From Melastoma dodecandrum (lineage: Eukaryota > Streptophyta > Magnoliopsida > Myrtales > Melastomataceae): DNA of 64,000 bases. The position numbers and the translations under genes are program-made. Positions 57,286-64,000 of the stretch are shown piece after piece. How positions within the stretch are numbered: position 1 is the first letter of the stretch; each line of letters starts with the position of its first letter. The stretch spans positions 315,001-379,000 of the forward strand of contig JARUPY010000455.1 of the NCBI GenBank assembly GCA_029817715.1, written 5' to 3'. The notes under the pieces are model-generated. The model was not told where the DNA came from and searched no databases. It saw only the letters and a program-made list of their open reading frames with translations.

Positions 57286-59417
57286 ATGATGACTGGCCTT
57301 AAGGAGATGAGGGATGACCAAACCCTACCAAACATCACGTTGTTGCACGAAAACACGGTCTACGACGTCCATCTACCCTACGCAACGCGGGTATGGGATG
57401 GTCGTGACCCTCCTGGGCTCTCCTGGGAGGCGGTCACAGAGGGCTGCCTCGGTGGAAGACGAGGCGACATGATGGCTGTCCAGAAGTTCCTGGCTGAGTC
57501 CAAGAAGACGTGGGAGATCGCCGCGCCAGCTGTCCTGACCGCTGTGTTCCAGTACTCGATCTCATTGGTCACGTCGGCCTTTGTGGGCCACCTGGGCGAT
57601 CTTGAGCTCGCGGCCGTGTCCGTCTCGGAGAATGTCTTGGAAGGGTTCGTCTATGGTGTCATGGTGAGTTAGGGTTGCTTGATTGTTGATCATGAAGGAT
57701 TCATTCTTTGAATTACGTTTCGTTGTAGTAGCTGGGGATGGGGAGTGCACTTGAGACGCTCTGCGGCCAGGCAGTCGGCGCCGGGAAGCTTCACTTGCTC
57801 GGAATCTACATGCAGAGATCCTTCATCATAACACTGGCCACCGCTCTGCTCCTCACCCCTGTATATATCTTCTCATCGCCGATGCTCCAGTTGTTCCATC
57901 AGGACAAGCAGATCGCTGAGCTAGCAGGGAAATTCTCCAGATGGGTGCTCCCCCAGGTTTTCGCTTACGCCTTGAATTTCCCAGTGCAAAAGTTCCTTCA
58001 ATCCCAGAGTAAAGTTTGGGTGATGACCATGATCTCCTTGGTGGCTCTCGTGCTGCACGTCGGGATGAATTGGATGTTCCTCCGATGGCTAGACATGGGC
58101 CTGATGGGCGCAGCCATGGCCGCGAATATATCCTGGTGGTTTGTGGTCCTCGTTCAGTTCATTTACGTGATCTCGGGTTTCTTTCCGGAGGCTTGGACAG
58201 GCTTTTCTATGCAGGCTTTCCAGTCCTTGGCTAGTTTCGTGAAACTGTCCCTCGCATCTGCAGTCATGTTATGGTCAGTGTGACAGAATTAAAGTTCCAG
58301 TATTTTCTACTACATTTCGATATGTAGCAATAGGTTCTAACTATAGTTTTGGCATATGCAGCCTAGAGCTATGGTACTACACCGCCGTTATTCTCATGGT
58401 CGGATGCCTGAAGAATCCAAAAATCGCAGTCGATTCCATCTCCATCTGGTAAATATCTTTTGCAACAGAATCATTTCCTATAGTATGTGCTTGTGCGTTG
58501 TACTTACGGTCATCTCTTCGTTTTCATGGCTGGTTGTGCAGCATGAATTTGCTTACCTGGACTCTAATGGTTTCTCTGGGCTTCAATGCCTCTGTAAGGT
58601 CAGATTGCTAGTCGATTCTCAGATTTGTGACTTCGACACCATGATGTAACTACTTACGTATGTATCCCGGGTAATGTATTCACAGCGTGAGAGTATCGAA
58701 TGAGCTTGGTGCTGGAGATGCGAAAGCCGCAAAATACTCTGTAGGCGTCAATGTGTTGACATCCTTGGTGATCGGAGTTCTATTCGTGGGAGTAATTAGC
58801 GGAACCACTGGTCAGTTCCCGTTGATTTTCAGCAACAACGACGAGGTGATCCGGGAAACGTCGAAGTTGGCTTACTTTCTGGCAGCCACGATCTTGCTCA
58901 ACAGCATCCAGCCTGTTCTCCACGGTACCTTTTCCTCATTCGTTTTGTCATTTCGTTCTGATCCCGCGATTTTTTGCTGTTGCTGCAACTGGTGATCGGC
59001 ATTTTCATGGCTGGCATTGGCAATGTAGGAGTGGCAGTGGGAGCAGGATGGCAATCCTCAGTTGCCCTGATAAACATAGGATGTTATTACATCCTAGGCC
59101 TCCCTCTCGGCGCATTGCTAGGCTACAAATTCCAGTTAGGAGTCCGTGGAATCTGGACAGGGATGCTTTTCGGTTGCCTGGTGCAGACAATCATCTTGCT
59201 CTACATCGTGTACCGAGCGAACTGGCGCAAAGAGGTCAGACTTTGTCTTGCCCTGCCGGCATTTCACTTATTCAAAGAAAATTATGATTCGTGGGACTCA
59301 ATGCTACCATTTTTCAAATTCTTATGCCAGGCTTTGAAAGCTGAGATACGTTTGAGGACATTCGACGATGAAGATGACGAAGATCCTGCTATCAACTCGC
59401 CAAAGCCTTCTTCATAG
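57286..59417 (+). CDS. MATE/DETOXIFICATION efflux transporter
   Basis: Proton-coupled antiporter of the MATE family; plant members export or vacuole-load flavonoids, alkaloids, hormones or citrate. Seven exons, 57286-57663, 57732-58273, 58362-58448, 58542-58598, 58686-58924, 59029-59234 and 59331-59417, give 531 residues. The hydrophilic N-terminus (about 1-65) is long. MATE domain 1 starts WEIAAPAVLTAVFQYSISLV, with FVGHLGDLELAAVSV and LGMGSALETLCGQAVGAGKL, the family signature. Domain 2 has VRVSNELGAGDAKAAKYSV and GVAVGAGWQSSVALINIGCY. About twelve membrane segments are expected. The acidic C-terminus ends DDEDDEDPAINSPKPSS. Some members use Asp/Glu in TM1 for proton coupling; that residue was not checked. 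Substrate cannot be predicted. The ATG at 57286 or the next codon starts the frame. Confidence 0.92.
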
Positions 59418-59734
59418 TTCACGTGACATGAATTGTATTTTGATCCAAGACTTGTTGGTGATGATAGAATCATCACAATTTTTACAAGACTTAGTTCTGT
59501 TCTGTCAGATTCCAATCACAGAAAAGCCTCTTCCCGAACTCTTGTTATTATATTATGCTCAGTAAAGCTTACGTAGATTCACAAGACTTATGGTCGTTTT
59601 AGAATTACCGAGGAGCTTTTTCCTGGATATACGTTTCCCGACAGGGTTGTGAAAAACTCAGGGAAGGGGCTCGTTTCAGTTCCTCTTTCCTGTCCTTTAG
59701 AAGGTTACTATAGCAAACTGGTTCGAGCATCGTC
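59418..59734. other. Intergenic between MATE (+) and HDR (-) 3' ends
   Basis: 317 bp between convergent genes. It probably contains both 3' UTRs; no other feature. Confidence 0.5.
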
Positions 59735-62188
59735 TTATGTGAGTTGCAGAGCTTCTTCCCGTTTGAGATCGAAGACCTTCACCAACACATCTTCCACAGC
59801 CTGATTTGAGAAGCCAAATAACACTTCTCAATCAAACACTTGAGAACAGCCAGGAGCCTAAATGAAATTTATCAGTCTGGGTACGTCACGTCACCTTGTC
59901 CGGAGTTGAGGCACCGGATGTCACGCCAATTGTGATCGGACCTTTAGGTAGCCAGTTCTCTTTCTCGACCAGCTCTCCATGCTAATGCAATTATGTCGGC
60001 GGATATTACGACATAAACAACAATAACACAGTTTGACAACAAAAGTTCTAAAAAACAAAAGGCGACAGGGCTTACGTTCAATTTATAAGCGATTTTATTT
60101 CCGGGGCCAATTCTCTGCTCGCTGTCAATCCAGTAAGAGGGTATTCCACTGAGTTCGGCAATCTCCTGAAGGTGTGAGGTGTTGCTAGAGTTCCACCCAC
60201 CAACGACTAAAACGAGATCCACCCTTTCCTCCACCAGTTTGTACATGGCATCTTGTCGCTCCTGTAACAGATAAATTGTCCTGGAGGTTTAGTCAACGGT
60301 CCAAGATAGCTAGACTGTTTTGAAACTTCAGAATCGCATATGATGCATGAACTGGTCACACCATGAAACTTTCGTGGAAGTAAGGCAGACAGGTAATCAC
60401 TCACTTGGGTCGCATCACAGATTGTGTTAAAAGCCATGAAATGATCGTTAATGTTTTCCACTCCATACTGCCACATGAGAGTCTTTTCAAGTAATTTCCC
60501 TGGAGAAGAGCAATTTAATGCTTACATCAGCTTGATCGGCGTGGAATCTCAGTGTATGATCAGAATCTCAACTAAAATACAGCTCACCAATTTCTTGAGT
60601 TTCACCCTTAAGCATGGTGGTTTGGTTGGCAATGCCAACTTTAATTAGATCAGTGTCAGGGTCAAATCCCTTCGAAACAGCATTCTTAAATTTCTGCAAC
60701 AAAGCAATGGGATAAGAAAACTCATAAAAGTCCAAGCAAGGGTTGACTTCGCTCAGACAACATTAGCATACCTCTAAAAATGCTTCTTTGGTTGAGCTAG
60801 AACCATCAAGTCTGCCTCCGAGAATGTAATCACAGACATAAGTTGCCTGCATATTTACATATAAAGAAGTAATGTGGACGGAGCCTAGATTTTACGAGCT
60901 CACGAACATTTATCCTCTAAGCAGGTCACCTCTTTCAAGTTCTTGACGACTAAATATCTTCCAGCAAAGGATGACGTAGCGATGGTTTCCTCGTGACTAT
61001 ATTTACCATGTATGATCGATGTGTAGTCCACCTTTTTGTGCTTTTCCACTGTAGTCCACACCTTTCGTACCGACAAACAAATATTACTCCGGAAAATAGA
61101 GAAGCAGATCATTTGCTGACATTTCCAAGGAAGAAAAAACAAAAAAGCAGATTTCCAGTCTTGCTTTCCCCACCTTTGATACCCAGGGGCAAGTAGTATC
61201 AACTATTTGCACATTCCTTTCGCTCAAGGCCAGCATTTCCTCAACTGCCGCTCCAAAAGCTGGGAGTATGACAACATCACCTTTGTCCACGACATCAAAT
61301 TGTTTATGTCCTTCTTCAATAGGAAGATTCTTCACGTCCATGTCCTCCAAGCGCTGTAACGATCGAGAGTTTACATAATCACATCAGTCCAATTCATGCA
61401 AAATGCCAGACAGCTAGCAAGCAAAAAGCAAAAGCATGATGGCTGATCAATTGCACCTTACTAACAGTTGGGTTGTGGATGATCTCGTTGGTGATCCAGA
61501 TCTTCTCGGTCGGAAACTGCTTCCTGGCTTCGTAGGCAATCTGGACAGCCCGCTCTACCCCCCAACAAAACCCATAGGATTCAGCTAGCTTCACGGTCAC
61601 ATTACCCCACGTGTACTCTTTCCCATTCTCCTTCAGGGTCTTGATTATATCACCTAGACAATTCCAAGCACCACAAAGTAATAGAACAGAGGTCAACCCA
61701 GATCCGATTATCAAATTTGGATCAACAACGATCGACCACACGATCTCGAACCCCGTTGACTAAAAATTCTAGTTATAATCGACCAATAAGAAGTTGGAAT
61801 CGAGTTGCCAGCCATAACGTCGTCACACGCTCTACGAGACGGCTTTTAGCCGGATTGCTAGTGGCCAGACTTAGAGAAAACAGCAATGCTAATCCACAAG
61901 TCCACCAAGAAAAAAGAAAAAGAAACGAAGAGTGGAAAGGGTAAGGGAGGGGGGAATCGTACTGGTGTACTCGCGATTCATGAGCTCCAAGGTCTCCTCC
62001 TTGTGGCCGAACCCCCGGCGATTGTAATTCTTGCTCCTCGTCAGGTTATGCCTGAATGCCTTGGCGTCGAATTCGTCCTCGGAGGAGCATCGGACGACGA
62101 CCGCCCTCCTGCCGAACGACGACGGGGTGTCGGAGAAGGAGGCGGGGCGGAGCGCGGGAAATCGGCAGAAGTGGAAGCAGAGCGCCAT
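59735..62188 (-). CDS. HDR: 4-hydroxy-3-methylbut-2-enyl diphosphate reductase (HDR/IspH), plastid
   Basis: Last enzyme of the plastid MEP pathway: it reduces HMBPP to IPP and DMAPP with a [4Fe-4S] cluster. Ten exons, reading leftwards: 62188-61963, 61653-61457, 61353-61174, 61061-60930, 60846-60772, 60693-60588, 60499-60405, 60261-60076, 59981-59895 and 59800-59735. They give 449 residues in frame; the Arabidopsis protein is about 466. The N-terminus (about 1-34, Ser/Arg/Ala-rich) looks like a transit peptide. The plant-specific block [20 protein letters not shown] follows. Cluster cysteines are C105 ([10 protein letters not shown]), C196 ([12 protein letters not shown]) and C333 ([10 protein letters not shown]). 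[21 protein letters not shown] and [15 protein letters not shown] are substrate- and cluster-site motifs. The C-terminus is [15 protein letters not shown]. It is divergent from the ARIADNE gene, 543 bp apart. Confidence 0.96.
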
Positions 62189-62731
62189 GGGGGAGGGAGT
62201 GCTCGTTGGCAGCAGTCAGTCGGAAACGTAAGGGAAAGCCGAGGAAAGAGGGAGTCTGAAAAAAGAGTGAGTTTTGGTGTTCGAGTTTGGGTCTTGCCTT
62301 GTCGTTTTGCGGGAAACTCCCAACTTCCACCCCGGGTAGGAAATCGATTTTTGCCGTGCCGCCGTCGTCGTCGTCCAATCCACATGACATTCACTCCCTC
62401 CTCGCAAATCACGTTTCTTCATGGTTTGATTTAGTCTCTATAACTCACGTCGTTATCTTCCCCACATTTTATCGATTTCCTATCACCCGTACGAACGGGC
62501 CCATCACCCATGGATCAGTCAGACACGATTAAGTTCGGCCCAACTTGTTAAGGCCCATATTATGAAGCCCAAACCCAATCCAAAGAGAGGGCACGAATCA
62601 AATATTTATGTTATAAGATGAAGATGGGATTTTCTCTTCTTTCTTTCCCTTGTTTTTCTTTCCCTATTGCCCTCAGTATCATTGACGGCTGATTCCTTCG
62701 ACCCTTTGATCGTTAGCGTGGGGTGAGGGAG
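62189..62731. promoter_or_regulatory. Bidirectional promoter region between HDR and ARIADNE
   Basis: A 543-bp gap separates two divergent starts. GGCCCA (site II) copies lie at 62537-62542 and 62552-62557, with a GGGCCC near 62498-62503. Shared use of these elements by both genes is inferred. Confidence 0.5.
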
Positions 62732-64000
62732 ATGGATGATGATGATGTTTATTACTTTACTGAGGAGGATTGTTACTGCTCCGACAGGGATGCGTTCGAT
62801 GGGTTCAAGTGTGATCAGGATGATGATTTCTGGTGTTCTTCCTCCACGAAGGTGGTGTGCTTTTACTATGCGTTTCTCTTCTACCGAGTCTTGTCAATTA
62901 TGGGTAGGGATCAGTTCTCATCGAGTGCAGGGATTGATTTTCATCCTGTTGCTGTATAGAACGTGTTTGTTATTCCGGCTTCAAACTTTATGATTAGTGG
63001 CTGGCTAGGACAAATAGTTGTAGTCCTTGACTGGAAGCGTTTCGGGCTACCTGGCTTATTGATTTCCTGTTTTTTTTTTTTTGCAGATCATTACTAAAGA
63101 ATCGTTATTGGCTGCTCAGGTAAATTGGATTTTGCAGACGTTAATTTGTCGGTAGTCATGGAAACTTCTTTTTTGGTCGATGAGTTTTTGGAATCCTTTT
63201 TCCTGTAGGAAGAAAATTTGAGAAAGGTTATGGATATCCTGTCACTGAGAGAGCACCATGCTCGGACACTACTCATCCACTATAAATGGGATGTTGAGAC
63301 ATTGCTTGGGACCCTTGTTGAGGAGGGACGAGCTAAATCATTTGCAGATGCGGGTGTTCCTGAAACAGCAGATTTGTGTATTGACCTTCCTACATGGGAG
63401 GCCTCCCTGATAACGTGTGAGGTCTGCATGGAAGAAGTACCGGGCGAACAGGCCTCGAGAATGGACTGTGGCCATTGCTTTTGCAATGACTGTAAGCTGT
63501 CGACTTGAGAACGCTCCCTCCCTCCATCCTTTTTCCTTTTTTTTTCAATCTGCCTGTTGTCATCAATTATTGATCTGTCTTTTCCTTTTAGGCTGGACGG
63601 AGCACTTCATTGTGAAGATAAATGAAGGTCAAAGCAAGCGGATCAGGTGCATGGCGCACAAGTGCAATACCATATGTGATGAGGCCTTAGTTAGAAGTTT
63701 AGTTAGCAAAAGGCGTCCGGATCTGGTTCCGATTTTTGATAGATTCCTCCTGGAATCTTACATAGAGGACAATAAGATGGTGAAATGGTGTCCAAGTACT
63801 CCTCACTGTGGTAATGCAATACGCAAGGAGGAAAATGGATGTTACGAGGTAGAATGCCCTTGTGGCATGCAGTTCTGCTTCAGTTGTTTATCGGAGGCAC
63901 ATTCACCCTGTTCGTGTGTGATGTGGCAACTCTGGACCAAGAAATGTAAAGATGAATCTGATTCAGTTAACTGGATAGCAGTACACACTAAGCCATGTCC
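62732..64000 (+). CDS. ARI: ARIADNE-like RBR E3 ubiquitin ligase, 5' part (runs off the window)
   Basis: RING-between-RING ligase that takes ubiquitin from an E2 onto its own RING2 cysteine before passing it to substrates. Four exons seen: 62732-62851, 63087-63119, 63209-63491 and 63592 to the edge. It starts at MDDDDVYYFTEEDCYCSDRD, an acidic N-terminus typical of plant ARI proteins, then IITKESLLAAQEENLRKVMD and a UBA-like helical region (HHARTLLIHYKWDVETLLGT). RING1 begins CEVCMEEVPGEQASRMDCGH, CFCNDCW. The IBR zone has CMAHKCNTICDE and CPSTPHCGNAI, CPCGMQFCFSC. The last visible residues, DSVNWIAVHTKPCP, lead into RING2, which lies outside the window together with the Ariadne domain. It is likely to be an orthologue of ARI1/ARI2. 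The GTG three codons upstream is not a start. Confidence 0.93.

Noticed and set aside
61886..62434. 182-codon plus-strand ORF
   Set aside because: Antisense to HDR exon 1 and its promoter; no family similarity.
1..64000. tRNA, rRNA, microRNA hairpins, CRISPR arrays, LTR retrotransposons
   Set aside because: I looked for familiar signatures by eye and found none. A tRNAscan, miRNA-fold or LTR search would be needed to exclude weak cases.

Overview
This window is plant nuclear DNA, most likely from a flowering plant. The genes are split by short GT-AG introns and include many plant-only families: a KCS elongase, RADIALIS-like MYBs, CIB-type bHLH, HVA22, BURP, mTERF and a plant DUF7086 protein. 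The intergenic DNA is rich in A/T, poly-G and poly-pyrimidine. The species cannot be fixed from this sequence; nothing points to an organelle or to bacteria. All exon boundaries were read by eye from reading frame, family similarity and splice sites.

Layout. 1-1300 (-) is a broken SEC14/SFH phosphatidylinositol-transfer gene. 1919-2566 (-) is a DUF4408/DUF761 membrane protein. 3440-3790 (+) is a relic of the C-terminus of an ADP-glucose pyrophosphorylase large subunit. 4115-7772 (+) is SPB1, a pre-rRNA 2'-O-methyltransferase. 9469-11314 (-) is a CIB1-like bHLH factor. 16264-16636 (+) and 21887-22533 (-) are two RADIALIS-like MYB genes flanking a KCS gene (17564-19099, -) and a small conserved gene (20467-20848, +). 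22.5-30.9 kb has no gene that I can see but carries a hAT-like MITE near 26 kb. 30892-34427 (+) is an LRR receptor pseudokinase. 34849-37564 (+) is an mTERF2/EMB2219-like gene with several frame lesions. 38623-40848 (+) is a receptor-like kinase and 41403-44254 (+) a cyclase-associated protein. 44.8-46.1 kb holds two pieces of a BURP gene in opposite orientations. 48629-49525 (+) is a DUF7086 protein. 50451-52198 (+) is HVA22k-like and 54010-54877 (+) a WrbA/FQR-type quinone reductase. 55316-56133 (-) is a UBC12 (NEDD8 E2) pseudogene. 57286-59417 (+) is a MATE transporter. 59735-62188 (-) is HDR/IspH, the last MEP-pathway enzyme. 62732 to the window end (+) is an ARIADNE RBR ubiquitin ligase, cut by the edge.

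The genes do not form one pathway. They are a mix of housekeeping functions (rRNA methylation, actin turnover, isoprenoid supply, ubiquitin ligation), signalling, wax or lipid elongation and transcription factors. From memory of Arabidopsis locus numbers, many neighbours also lie close together there: RLK/CAP1/KCS/CIB1 around At4g345xx, HDR/ARI1 around At4g3435-3437, and HVA22k/quinone reductase/RCE1 around At4g367xx-368xx. The window therefore looks like a conserved ancestral block.

The most notable feature is the number of decaying, intron-bearing gene copies: SEC14, AGPase large subunit, mTERF2, BURP and UBC12. They keep their intron positions but carry frameshifts, stops and internal deletions. 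This is what is expected of one copy of a duplicated block losing genes, rather than of retrocopies. I saw no convincing new multi-gene system.
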